A stretch of 33,699 nt of DNA from Zygnema circumcarinatum (lineage: Eukaryota; Streptophyta; Zygnematophyceae; Zygnematales; Zygnemataceae). The stretch lies in NCBI GenBank assembly GCA_037447605.1, contig CM074813.1, forward strand, positions 2,760,592-2,794,290, given 5' to 3'. This document shows positions 20,601-31,300 of this stretch, one piece after another; the stretch's first letter is position 1, and each line of letters starts with the position of its first letter. Position numbers and translations under genes: made by a program. A model generated the notes under the pieces. That model saw nothing but the letters and a program-made list of their open reading frames with translations. It was not told where the DNA came from and did not search any database.

Positions 20601-22110
20601 CCATGCCATGCTGTGCTCATGTACCACTGGAGCATGCACCGTCGGCCATGCATCCATACATCCATGCATGCATGCAATGTGTGGTCGCTCATTCACTGAC
20701 GATGGATGCCATGGATGGCGCGCAGGCCTCCTCCCTGCTGTTGGTGGACGAGCTCGACCGCGCGTGGGTGGAGGCCGTGGAGGGGGCGGACCTGCTCGTG
20801 GTCAACACGGGCCATTGGCTCAACAAACACAAGACATTCGAGCAGTAGGAGCCCTCCCTCTCCCTCTCCCTCTCCCTCTCTCCCTCTCCCTCTCTCCCTC
20901 CCTCTCCCTCTCTCCCTCCCTCTCCCTCTCTCCCTTTCTCCCTCTCTCCCTCTCTCCCTCTCTCCCTCTCTCCCTCTCTCCCTCTTTCCCTCCCTCTCCC
21001 TCTCCCTCTCCCTCTCTCCCTCTTTCTCTCCCTCTCCCTCTCCCTTCCCTCTCCCTCTTCCTCTCCCTCTCCCTCTCTCCCCTCTCCTCTCCCTCTCTCC
21101 CTCTCTCCCTCTCTCCCTCTTTCCCTCCCTCTCCCTCTCCCTCTCCCTCTCCCTCTCCCTCTCCCTCTCCCTCTCCCTCTCCCTCTCCCTCTCCCCCTCC
21201 TGCTCCTTCCCACTCCATCCTCACTTTCTACATTCCACGACCTTTCCTCTGTTCGTGTTGCCGTCTCGTTTCAGGTTATTGCCTTTCAGCTTTTTGTTCG
21301 TTCTCTTTCAAATGACTCTCGTCTAATTATTTTCATACAGGGTCATACAGGGGGGTCTACTTTGGAGCGAATAAATCGTTCCTGCCCGACATCGATGAGG
21401 TGAAGGCCTATGGAATGATCATGCAGACTTTGGCTGCCTGGGCAGACCGCCCCTTCAGGCAGTCCAAGCAGAGAGTGTTCTTCCGCGCATACTCGCCCAT
21501 TCACTTTGCGTGAGAGCATCCTCCCCTCCCCTCCTCTCCTCTCCTATCCCACTCCAAACATCAAGCATTCCAAAAATAAATAAAAAATGAGTAATCTATG
21601 TGGCGATTCCTTCATCTTCTTCGTCTGTTCATGATTCAAATTTGGCAGTTTTGAATAACTTACTTGCAGGGACGGAGAGTGGAATTCCGGGGGGAAATGC
21701 GTTGATTGGATTCCCGAGCTGAATGTGAGCACGGTTGAAGGCACGCACTTCACCGCCATGGCGGAGAGCGCCATCGCCGGCATGCAGCATCATGCAATCA
21801 CGTATCTCGACATATTTCACCTCACGGCTCTGAGGAAAGATGCGCACATTGGGAGGACAGAAAAAATGTGGTACGACTGCAGGTACGGCAGCAAACAATA
21901 ATCCTCCAAAACCCTAAACCCTAACCCTAAAGGATCTTCTTTCCTTCCGTTTTCATTGTGTAAACTTTACGATTAAGTTAATCTTAAACTTAATGTTGAT
22001 CTCTTGGGTGGATCCATTGCAGCCATTGGTGCTTGCCGGGCTTGCCGGACACTTGGAACGAACTTTTTTATATGAGGCTGCTGCAGAAGGGCCACGCGCC
22101 GTTTGACTGA
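17675..22110 (+). CDS. TBL: TBL-family polysaccharide O-acetyltransferase 1, eight exons, 528 aa
   Basis: Exons 17675-17774, 18294-18924, 19414-19549, 20205-20345, 20726-20844, 21351-21509, 21670-21882 and 22023-22110 total 1587 nt. Residues about 12-30 form a signal anchor ([18 protein letters not shown]), predicting a type II Golgi protein. A Pro/Glu/Ser-rich stem of about 150 residues follows, with PEPSPEPP-like motifs. The PMR5N domain (about 190-244: [27 protein letters not shown]) precedes the PC-esterase domain with [10 protein letters not shown] (GDS at 263-265), [30 protein letters not shown] and the DxxH motif DCSH at 498-501. These are the catalytic Ser and Asp/His of TBL enzymes, which transfer acetyl groups to xylan, mannan or other wall polymers. 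The polymer acted on here cannot be told from sequence. Exon 5 uses a weak donor (GAGCA|GTAGGA). Introns carry a TTTGAG repeat, (CAGT)n and long CT tracts. Confidence 0.92.
18994..19034. repeat. (TTTGAG)n hexamer repeat in TBL1 intron 2
   Basis: Six to seven TTTGAG units, two of them TTCGAG, lie just after the exon 2 donor. Confidence 0.85.
19552..19893. repeat. (CAGT)n tetranucleotide array in TBL1 intron 3
   Basis: About 340 bp of AGTC/CAGT units with variants (CACTTAGT, CAATCAGT, CCAGT) begin directly at the exon 3 donor, CACTGG|GTTAGTCAC. The donor itself is therefore part of, or merged with, the repeat. An octamer sub-period CACTTAGT is visible at the start. Confidence 0.93.
20850..21205. 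repeat. Polypyrimidine (CCCTCT)n tract in TBL1 intron 5
   Basis: About 350 bp are almost purely C/T on the coding strand. They sit between the exon 5 donor and the exon 6 acceptor (CATACAG). Confidence 0.95.
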
Positions 22111-22158
22111 AACGGAGGGCGTCCAAGCATGCAAATTTTTTTTTTTCAATTTTTTTCT

Positions 22159-22164
22159 AATAAA
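22159..22164 (+). terminator. Possible polyadenylation signal, TBL1
   Basis: AATAAATAAA lies 49 nt after the TBL1 stop codon, in T-rich sequence. The following 22165-22846 spacer to the FCF2 gene has no gene that I can support; it contains an ACGTGGC box near 22761. Confidence 0.5.
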
Positions 22165-22846
22165 TAAACTGTTCAATTAAGGTTTTTCATTTGGTGGGGT
22201 TTTGCAAAATAAGTAGGTTTGCATTGGTTGACCTGTTTTTGTTATGGGTTTAATTAAATGCTCAAGCAAGGGTCCCGCTCGCCAGATGGAGATCTGAATA
22301 GCAGAAGTTTTGGATCGTGTTGAGGAGTTTAACTTTGGTTCAAGGGTAAACAATTGGATGCTTAAAACGAGTCGAGATTCATGAGTTCAACAGTGGACCC
22401 AAAGGTGGACCGCGACTTCGATCGTGCTTGATCTGCTATTGAACCGGTCGCTGCACTGCATCGCACCATTGGTTGGGCCAACCGCTTGCAAAACCCTTGT
22501 TGCCATTTGTTTGTTTGCCTAAAAAACCTAAACCCCAAAAAACAAAACAAAACAGCCAAATTTCCTTCCGAAGTCGCCGCTTTTCGCACGCGCGAGATTT
22601 GATTTCCTTCGCGCATGCGTACTCCACATGTGACGTTAAATTTTGTTGGAAATTCGTTACGCGCTTCTGATCCATCACAGCAGCATAGACCACTCCCTGC
22701 GCAATTCACCAATGACATGCTGTCTTTACACGTGTGAATTCCACGTCATACAATTTTATACGTGGCAAGTCGTGATTGGCTTCTATTTCCCTATTTAGAA
22801 GGTGGCCTCTTCGACATCCTTGCGAGGCTGAGTGGCGCCGCAATCC

Positions 22847-25663
22847 ATGGCGGCGCTCGAGGAGGAGGGAGAAGCCATCGCGGAGGGAGGCCCTGCAGCA
22901 GAGGAAGGGAGAAGCCATGGCGGAGAAGAAGGTGAGCAGGAGGAGGACGAGGAGGAGGAGGAGGAGGAGGAGGACGAGGATGCTCTGCTGGACCTGCTCG
23001 CCGACTCCATGCGCAGTCGACTTTTGAACGGCGGAAGGTCCGTACAACGAGGGTCCATGTGGATTAGGGTTTGAAGATACTGTACGGGGGTTTTGCGGGC
23101 GTAGGGGTGAAGGGCTAGGGGAGTGTTGAGGGGTTTAGGATTTTAGGGTTGGGGTTTGGGTTCATGCTTGTAGGTCTTCATTTGGGGGGGGGGTGGTTGG
23201 TCTTATAAGACCAAAACATTAGGTTTTTTGAAAGGGAAGTTCTCGGGTGGACTGCTGTCTTAATGGGGATGGGGATGGGGCTCCGTTATTCGTTTTTTGG
23301 TTTCTTTTTATCGTTAATTATCCGAATTTAATTTGTTATAACCAATTTGTTTTATTGACAATGCTGCGACTGCAGTGATGCCACCACTAGCGCGAAGAGG
23401 GTGGAGGAGGGCCGCGTGATGTTGCTCGATGATGACTTTGATCGGTATGCTGGACCCATGCATACATACATGCATGCATGAAACTTGCGAGAATGGCGGT
23501 GAAAGATGATGATGATGATGATGATGGTGATTGTGATGCCGATGATGATTGTTGATGATACAGATGATGAGGTAGATGGAGATCGTGTTCAGTATGGTCG
23601 AGTCTCTGCATGCGCAGTGAGCCCCTCCAATTATTTACAAGGCGAACCCTCACAGGCTCCGTGCGTTTGCCAGTTCCGTAATCGGTGCAGGTCTGAAGAT
23701 GGAGCGCTGGCGGACGAAACTGTCACATGGAAACCGGAGACAGGCCTTCTTACGGACGAGAGAGAGGGGGCGTCGCTCTCCGCCAAATTGAACGCACAGA
23801 ACGTGAAAAAAAAAGGGCCCAAGTGGATATTGGAAGAAGATCTCGAAAAGAAATTGGTAGCTCCTCCAAGGGACCCTCGCAAGGAGTTGCGGGAGCAGCG
23901 GAAAAATGCGCCACAGACTGCAGGGCTGAAATGGTAAATATTAGTATGGTGAATGTTTGGTGTATTTACCCTTTGAAGATTATGAAGGGGTTCATTCGTA
24001 TTTTTGCAATTGGTTAGATGAAGCTAGTTTCACATTTGTCAGTCCCAAATAGGTTTGTAGTGCCGAAAGGGGAAGCGCGGAGGGAGGAGTTGTTGGAGAG
24101 GGAGAGAGGAGGGAGAGCTGGGGCGGATAGGTTGTGGATGAAAAGGGGAAGAGAGGAGAGGGAGAGAGGAACACAAGGGGGAGTGAGAGAGAAAGAGGGA
24201 GAGGGAGATTGGAGAGTGGAGTTTGGAGGTGCATTTTCCAATGGGTGTTGACTGTTATCCCTTTATTTTTTTGCAGGTATGATCTTCCTGCTACAAGTCT
24301 GACTCCCGAGTTAAAGACAGAACTGCAGCTTTTGAAGGTCATCTTCTCCCATCCCTTACTCACATAAGCTTTCAAAGTGTTCCGGTTTCAAAAAGTCTTC
24401 GTGGTTGAAAAAATTTGTGTTTGTTTCTAAGGTTCTAAGGCTTAAGCATTTTTGGCTAATTGTAATTTATATGCAATTCATGTTACTAATTGCTGTTTTG
24501 CAAAAAGTATGTTTCAGGGTTATAGCTGTCAGCACCTTTGCTAGCTTAGAGCCGTTTTTTTTCTCAAGGAATTCAAATTTGACTGAATTTTAGGTCAGGA
24601 ACGCCGTTCGGTGACTAATCAGTCAAGGCTTCTTTTGCTCTTTCTTGTACCTTTTTGATGGCTGATTAAGATTAGGTTATGGCTCGGATTTTTATGTGCA
24701 GCTGAGAGGAGTTCTCGATCCAAAGCGACATTACAAGTCCGAAGACTCGAAGAAGTTTCCGAAACATTTTCAGGTCCGGATAAATTTTTCATTTCCGGAC
24801 CGTTGCCTGCTGACCCTTTTTGAGAAAGCTGCTTGAGCGAAATCTTGATTTTTCTTCCCCCTTCTTTTCTTATTTTATTCTCTGTTTTTAAATTAACTTT
24901 TGTTGTACTTTCCTGCAATTGAGGCAAACAACCGACAGTTCAAATCTTACGTGTGATGAGAGTGCGAAATAATGTTTTTTTTTTGGGATATTAAGTTTCG
25001 ACGGAAAGCTCTTTTATGGCATATGATGAGAACATTGAGTGAAGACCCTTATTGGGGATGAAACTCCTTTTTAATGAACTTCTCTGATGCAAGAAAGGGA
25101 TCTGTCTGCGGAACTGAGGGTGCTACCAGGAAAAGGGGTTCCACTAAAAAGCAAATTAGCAAACAAAGAAAAATGAAAGGAAGCGAAACCCTAAAAACTC
25201 TTAGAAGACCTGAACCCCGTTTTGCTGATTGTTATCTTAACTTTTTTTTTTTTCTTACAGATTGGAACCGTGGTGGAGGGAGCCGCCGACTTCTACTCGG
25301 GTCGACTCACTCGGAAGGAACGCAAGTCCTCGTTTGCCGACGAACTGCTTCACGACTCGCAACTGAAGGAGTACAGGTGAAGCATAAAAAACCCGACCTT
25401 TCTGTAAATCTGACATTCGTAAATTTATGTAAAATTGAAGGGGATATAAAGAAATTAAAGAAGCAAGTAAAGCTATAATAGGGCACACAGACCTATTTAC
25501 TTTGAAAAAAGTCAAATCAAAAAATCTTCTCCAACCCTTGTTTCTCTATGGGGTGTGCAGGAAGCGGAAGTATTCAGAGATTCAAGCAGAGAAGGACCGA
25601 GGCAGCCGCCGGCACTTGAAGAAGCAAAAGGAAAAAAGGAAACCGAAGTGGGCCCGCCCTTAA
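22847..25663 (+). CDS. FCF2: Fcf2-domain rRNA-processing protein, seven exons, 284 aa
   Basis: Exons 22847-23037, 23376-23444, 23691-23933, 24277-24337, 24702-24773, 25261-25376 and 25561-25663 total 855 nt in frame. The N-terminus is acidic, with a run of Glu/Asp at about 27-45. The Fcf2 domain covers roughly residues 160-262: TAGLKWYDLPA, LTPELKTELQLLKLRGVLDP, KRHYKSEDSKKFPKHFQIG, then SGRLTRKERKSSFADELL and KRKYSEIQAEK, ending in a Lys/Arg-rich nucleolar-type tail. Yeast Fcf2 and its animal relative DNTTIP2/TdIF2 act in the nucleolus in early cleavage of pre-rRNA for the small subunit (family knowledge). The animal protein is much longer; this one has only a short acidic extension. Splice sites are canonical GT-AG. 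A short TTTAGGG-type motif cluster lies in intron 1. Confidence 0.92.
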
Positions 25664-25981
25664 AGTCCCTTCCTTCACCTTATATTTTCCCATTTTTTTT
25701 TTGGGGGGGGGGGAGGGGGGAGGGGGGGGGGAGGAAGGGGGAAGGTGGGGCTCCGAGATATCTCTCTAGTATGTGCTTTTAAAGATCATCATTTTGTGGG
25801 CGGCCATGTAAAGATTAGAGCGAGCTCACTTGTGCGCCATGCCTCGGTTTTTTGTTGAAGAAGTGGGTACGGAAATATGTGCGCAGTTTTGCGATGGAAT
25901 AAAGAGCTGTCTAAGGGACGAAGTTAAGGCATTGGTTGAGGGACTTCGGCAACCTTTGGTATTGATTGTTGCAACCATTGG

Positions 25982-26674
25982 CTACCAAGGTGGCAAACAA
26001 ACACTGACTGCATTGCGATTGGTTTGTTGTAATAGTGAAGTTGACTGCGCCAGTGAAAAGGCCAAACCGTCAATGCAAGCAATGGTTGGCGACAATGGTT
26101 GGTGACAATGGTTGGTGGCAATGGTTGGCAACATTGGTTGGCTTGCATTTAGTTGTTTTTGAGCCAACGGTTTTTTTGAAACCGCTGGCGTGGTTGGTTT
26201 AGCCGTCAGTTGGTGGGTATAGCCAATATTAGTCAACCGCTGGATCAATGGTTGGGCAGTACTGTAATCTTCAAAAAAACGGTCTACGAACCAATGGTGT
26301 GCGGTTGCAACGCAATAAGACACGTGGACCAATGGTACGCGGCCCTTGTTCAAGAGCCACAACACGAGATTTCCGTTTTGTCGTTTAGCGGAGATCGTGG
26401 TCCCGTGGGGCGTCATCCATCGACAGTGACGCCCGAAAGCGGGACTAACTAGATGTGTAGGTCGGCATGTAGGTCGATGCTTAGGTCGGCGCCGGCACTT
26501 TGGACACTTCTGCAACGAGGACAGTAATAGCCACAGTAAAACAACAAACGGAACTGCGACAAAGAAACAAACCAGCACTAGAGACCACAACAGATCGCCA
26601 CGTGGCAGCATTCTGGGCGTTCGTCCGCTAGTGGTCTCCTCGCGTCGCGTGCGGACCGGCTTTGGGCTTTCCAC
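25982..26674 (-). CDS. Doubtful ORF, possible single-pass membrane protein, 230 aa
   Basis: It is one of the longest open frames here that is not low-complexity. The first 60 residues look protein-like: a basic N-terminus, a strong hydrophobic helix (LLWSLVLVCFFVAVPFVVLL) and then CPKCRRRPK. The C-terminal half overlaps a 13-bp tandem repeat and reads as Thr/Gln/Pro-rich sequence without recognisable folds. No family is recognised. The segment RPKHRPTCRPTH is encoded by three copies of a TGTAGGTCGGCA-like repeat. It could be a chance frame, or only its 5' part could be an exon. Confidence 0.22.
   Translation of the reverse strand: MESPKPVRTRREETTSGRTPRMLPRGDLLWSLVLVCFFVAVPFVVLLWLLLSSLQKCPKCRRRPKHRPTCRPTHLVSPAFGRHCRWMTPHGTTISAKRQNGNLVLWLLNKGRVPLVHVSYCVATAHHWFVDRFFEDYSTAQPLIQRLTNIGYTHQLTAKPTTPAVSKKPLAQKQLNASQPMLPTIATNHCHQPLSPTIACIDGLAFSLAQSTSLLQQTNRNAVSVCLPPW
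26078..26142. repeat. 13-bp tandem repeat (GACAATGGTTGGT)n, five copies
   Basis: Five consecutive 13-mers vary only at the first two or three and last positions. Single related copies (CAATGGTTGG) lie at about 26247 and, inverted, near 25971. Confidence 0.85.
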
Positions 26675-26789
26675 GAGACACTTTGCCGTCTAGCGGGACC
26701 GGACAAAGGGAGGTTGTTAACTGCTCAGAAGCAGACAAAAACTAGATTCTGCCGTACCTTTTACATCCTGGCGTTTACCTAAAGAATAA

Positions 26790-27734
26790 GGGTAGTGATA
26801 TTTCCACCCCTTTTTTGGATCCAAACACCCCTTCCCGGCCGGGCAGATTTCAAAAGGGATTAAAAACGGAAAATGTTTTTTCACACCTTTTTGGAATCGA
26901 TACCCACCTTCTTCCGTCGGCTGATTTTATTTTTGCTAACCAAGGAAAATGATACCCCGTCACCGCATTTTGAATACTGTATCCCGCCTCCCTGAATTTT
27001 TTTTTTGAGGGAAAGAAATATCTGCCTGCTCGAATCCGCTCGGAGCGGAAGATCCGTCCTCCACGAGATCGTTCGCGGGTGTCCGTCCTTCACACGTGCA
27101 TGTCAATCGCATCTGTCGATTTCCCTCGCAGATCGCACCACTGCAGATCACCGTTCGATCTGGAGCCGGGCTCGATCTCAGCGAATGGAAAGCGCCCACG
27201 AGTCCCGTCAAAGCCGGATCGCTCGTGCGAGTGCGCGCGTCCCTCGGCCCGAGATCTCGTCATTGTCAGCTTCCAGCCAATCAACTTCTGCCACGTGATA
27301 CATATCGACGTGGAAATTTTTGATTGGTTCAAGCTCTCAATGTATTTTGGGTTCCTCAAAGTTGCAACCATACGACATTTGTACGGACAACTTTTTGAGA
27401 CGAGTTTGGCGGGATACGTGGGCACGTGCCATTCGCTGTGACCTTGCCCGGCTGCAGAGCAAATAGTGATCTGCCGTGTTGCGATCTGCGAGGGAATCGA
27501 CGGCTGCGATTGACCGCACGCGTGAAAAAAAAAATTCAGGTAGGCGGGATATTCAAAATGGGGTGACGGGTTATCATTTTCCTTCATTCGCAAAAATAAA
27601 ATCTGCCGATAGAGGGTGGGTATCGATTCCAAAAAGGTGTGAAAAAAGCATTTTCCGTTTTTAATCCTTTTTGAAATCTGCCCGGCCGGGAAGGGGTGTT
27701 TGGATCCAAAAAAGGGGTGGAAATATCACTACCC
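26790..27734. mobile_element. Foldback element A, 945 bp, with 8-bp target-site duplication
   Basis: AAGAATAA occurs at 26782-26789 and again at 27735-27742, directly flanking GGGTAGTGATATTTCC and its reverse complement GGAAATATCACTACCC. The two halves pair almost throughout: left 26790-27212 with right 27398-27734, the left having an extra roughly 85 bp at 27004-27090. Pairing resumes near the centre (AGCCAATCAA..CCACGT against ACGTGG..TTGATTGG, centre about 27303). Each arm contains two or three related subterminal units (CACCCCTTTTTTGGATCCAAA, CACACCTTTTTGGAATCGATA). There is no transposase, so it is non-autonomous. An 8-bp duplication suits hAT-like elements, while very long inverted repeats suit Mutator-like or foldback types; the superfamily is not settled. 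Confidence 0.85.
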
Positions 27735-28135
27735 AAGAATAAAAGAGGAACTGCCGGGCGGGCGGCCAAAAAAAAACCCACCACCGAAATTCAGCCCTGA
27801 TTGGCGGGCAAATGTCAGTGTGCATGCGATTCTGGTATGACAGTTGTGACATATCGTACGGCCCAGCTGGACCTAGAAAATGCATAGGGACAAAAGTCAA
27901 GTCGTCGGTTAGTCGGTAGGAACCGTACGACCGAAAGGTCGTTCCCCGTCTACGGAAATTGGAAAGTACGAAAGGACGGGATTTGAATTTCGAGTCAGCC
28001 ACTCGGAAAAAATGGCCTCCACAGAAGGCCGGTGGGGCCCGCCAGCGGTCGCGGGCGGAGGGAGAAATTCAGGAGACGTGTTTTTTGTAATGGGCGAATT
28101 GTGTGGCTTCTGGGACATGCTCTGAGCGGGCACAG

Positions 28136-28375
28136 AGGGAGAGAGAGACATAGAGAGAGAGGACGAGAGAGAGCGAGATAGAGAGAGGGAGAGAGAGAGA
28201 GAGAGAGGGAGAGAGAGAGCGAGCGAGAGAGAGAGAGGGAGAGAGAGCGAGAGAGAAATATAGAGAAATAGGGAGAGAGAGAAAGATAGAAACAGAGGGA
28301 GAGAGAGAGATAGAGAGCGAGAGAGAGAGAGAGAGATAGTGAAAGAGGGAGAGAGAGAAAGAGAGGGAGAGGGGA
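28136..28375. repeat. Polypurine (GAGAGA)n tract in the TBL2 leader
   Basis: About 240 bp of almost pure A/G on the coding strand end 9 nt before the TBL2 start codon. The strand polarity is opposite to the CT tracts typical of the introns. The rest of 27743-28135 shows no gene. Confidence 0.92.
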
Positions 28376-28383
28376 GGCATGCC

Positions 28384-31300
28384 ATGGCCATGGCGGAGCT
28401 TTGGAGCGGATTTAAGGGACTTGGGATTATCGGAATTCTGACTTTTATGTTATTGGCGACCTTCGAACGAGGTAAGCCTCTCCGTGGCAGATTGTATGTT
28501 GGGAAATGCAGGGATGGGGCTGTGGTGGGGAAGAGGTTGGGCGGGGATTGAAACGTGGGGAATCCTATCAGAATGAAGCTCACATGAACGAGAGGAGGTA
28601 GCGGACGAGAGAGGGGAAAGTGGAAGCTTAGGAAGAGGTGGATCTATGGTTGCTTGGGATCTCAGGCCTCCCCTCAGCATTTGGAAAGCTGTCAGCCATT
28701 GATCGTCTTTGAAGGTTGAATAGCAAAAATACACATACTAGAATTTCAGATTTGTTTTCCTAACTCATCGGTCAGCCCCATCTGAACTAAAATCTTCGTT
28801 CCGCCCCTTGGCTTAGGGTCCAGATTCGGGAGGGCTGAGGGCTTAGGGAGAGGGACAGAGGGAGAGAGATGGAAGCAAGCAAAGCTTGGAGGAGGAAGGG
28901 GAGGAAAAGGGGAAAGGGAGATATTTTTGGGGGGGGTGGCGGGGGGAGGGGGGGGGTGGTGGAGAGGGTGGTTATAAGGAGTGGTGTAGAAGAAGTCTGA
29001 AGGAAAAATGTGGAGGAACGGGGGGCGGAGGGGGAGAGAGTAGAAGTGAGGAGGAGATTGGATGCGGAGGGGGGTGGGGGGTTCGGTAGATCGGGGTGAA
29101 GGAATGGGAGGGGCGAGAAGAGGAGAGGAAGAAAGGGGAGGAGGGAGAAGAGAAGGGCGAGGGGTAGAACGGGCTGGAGAGGGGGAGGAGGGAGAGGGAA
29201 GAAGGGAGGGTGGAGGGGGCGAGGTGTGGAGGGAGGGAGAATGGAGGGTGGAGTGGAAGAGGGAAAGCGAGGGAACACGGGAGAAGAGTGGGCGGAGGGG
29301 AAGGCGAGAGAGGGAGCTTTGAGAGTGCATTTGGGAGAGAGAGGTACGAGAAGATAGTAATGTCTTAATCTCTGCGTTCTTCTCGTTCTCCATTTTTTTT
29401 TGGCATTCATTTGTTTTGGGTCTCCCATGTTGGTTTGATGCTTCAGATGCCGGTGATGGACGGGATCAAAGCCACGAAGCAGACCTTTTCCATGTGGCCC
29501 ACGATGGACAAGCAGCATGGCTAGAAACATCTCAAAAACCGCCAGAACCTTCCCTCTCCTCCTCTTCCTCTCCCTCTCCCTCCCTCTCGGGACCTTCAGC
29601 ACCCAATGATAAGTTCCTCAAATGGGTACAGAAGCACATGCAGGATGATCCCAAAAGAGCCGCGAGCAGAAAACCTTTTTCAAACAAGTGTAAATTATGG
29701 ACGGGTCGATGGGTTTACGATGAAACTTATCCGCTTTGGAATTGGGAAGACTGCCCTATCAAAGATGGGTCCTATACTTGCCAGAAATTCGGACGGGAAG
29801 ACATGACATATATGAAGATGAGGTGGCAACCTGACGGCTGCAACATCAGCAGGTCAGCAGGGCAGGGCATAAGTCTCAATTTTCGAATTCAATTTTTGAA
29901 TCGAGCACCATCTGGTAGAGAAGTCTGAAAACTTGAATCTGAGAACAAGAAGTAACCTCTGGCAATCTCTCGAGAATGCAGGTTTGACCCGGCTGAATTC
30001 CGGCGACGCATGCGCGGGCGGAGAATAGCATTCGTCGGAGACTCCATTGGCCGCAACCAGTACATATCGTTGGTCTGCATGCTTAGCCAGGGGGCCGACC
30101 ACTCCCGGATACATAAGGTGAGTTTGTTGTGCCCTATCATCACTGCCTCTCTCACATGCAATAGGTAATTTCGACGAAAGGCAATCAGTGGCTAACATTT
30201 TCTCAAAATCTGATTGAAGCTTGCCCCCCCCTAACTAAACCGTGGATCGGCCTCTGTGCCACCGCAATATGGAACCACCTCAATTTAGACACACACACAC
30301 ATGCACATTCCCACACAGAAGCACATTGGAAAACGCATCTGCAACTTGTCGTCATCACGACAGTCGCACCTTAGTGAACGACCCACATCCATTTCAATCT
30401 TTTTTCCATGCTGCGTCCTTGTAAGCAACTGTACTTGGAACGGGTGCATGCAGAATCCATACACAAGTGGGCCCCTCACCAATGATCCCATTAGTGCTGT
30501 TGTCGAGTTTGAGGAGTACAATTTCACTGTTGAGTATGTGCGGAACAACTTCCTCGTTGACTCAATGCCCGTTCCTGAATCTCCGACTCATAATGTAAGG
30601 GGCGACACTCCTTTATTATGATCATGACTCTCCTCTTCAGCACGATCCATGTTCACATCTTGCCCGTGTTTGCTTCAGTCATCGCAGCAGCTTCACTTAC
30701 CTCTGCCACTCCTTTGGGACAGGTGTCATCGCTGCTGCTGTTGGACCAACTCAACCAAACGTGGGTCCAACAATTGGAAGGGGCAGACCTCTTGGTGTTC
30801 AATCTCGGCCATTGGCTGAACAAATACAAAACTGTTGACAAGTAAGTTGCTTCCTCTCTCGCACATAACTTCCTCATTCCTCTTACAAAATTCCTTTATT
30901 TTTCGCGTTTGTTGGCTCACATTCCCCGCTATCAACAGAAGGTATCAATCTTAGCAAGACAGCACTGAACGGCCCATTGTAGTGGAGTGGTTGCTCAGGG
31001 GGGTCTATTTCGGAGTGAATGGAACGTTTCGGCCCGACATAGACGAAGTGGCGGCATATGGAATGATTATGAAGAGCTTGGCTGCCTGGGCAGACAGTGC
31101 CGCCGAGAAGAAGGCAGGGAGAAGGGTGTTCTTCCGCGCACACTCGCCCCTTCACTTCGAGTGAGCAGCACCCTCCCCCTCCCCCTCCCNNNNNNNNNNC
31201 TCCTCCCCCGCCCCATGCATGCATGCTGCCTTCACTAAGTAGGGAACTCGCGCAACAGTAGTGATAAGAATGCCAAGCCAAGCGACCAATCAATGGGCCT

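Noticed and set aside
20593-21315. Ser/Pro/Leu-rich ORFs in TBL1 intron 5 and their minus-strand shadows
   Set aside because: Compositional artefact of (CCCTCT)n; the real exon (20726-20844) is only at the start of the region.
22362-22718. Minus-strand 118-residue ORF between TBL1 and FCF2
   Set aside because: No recognisable motif and no splice or context support; ordinary codon use not evident.
25830-26105. Plus-strand 91-residue ORF downstream of FCF2
   Set aside because: Its end runs into the 13-bp tandem repeat, it overlaps the minus-strand frame, and it shows no recognisable family feature.
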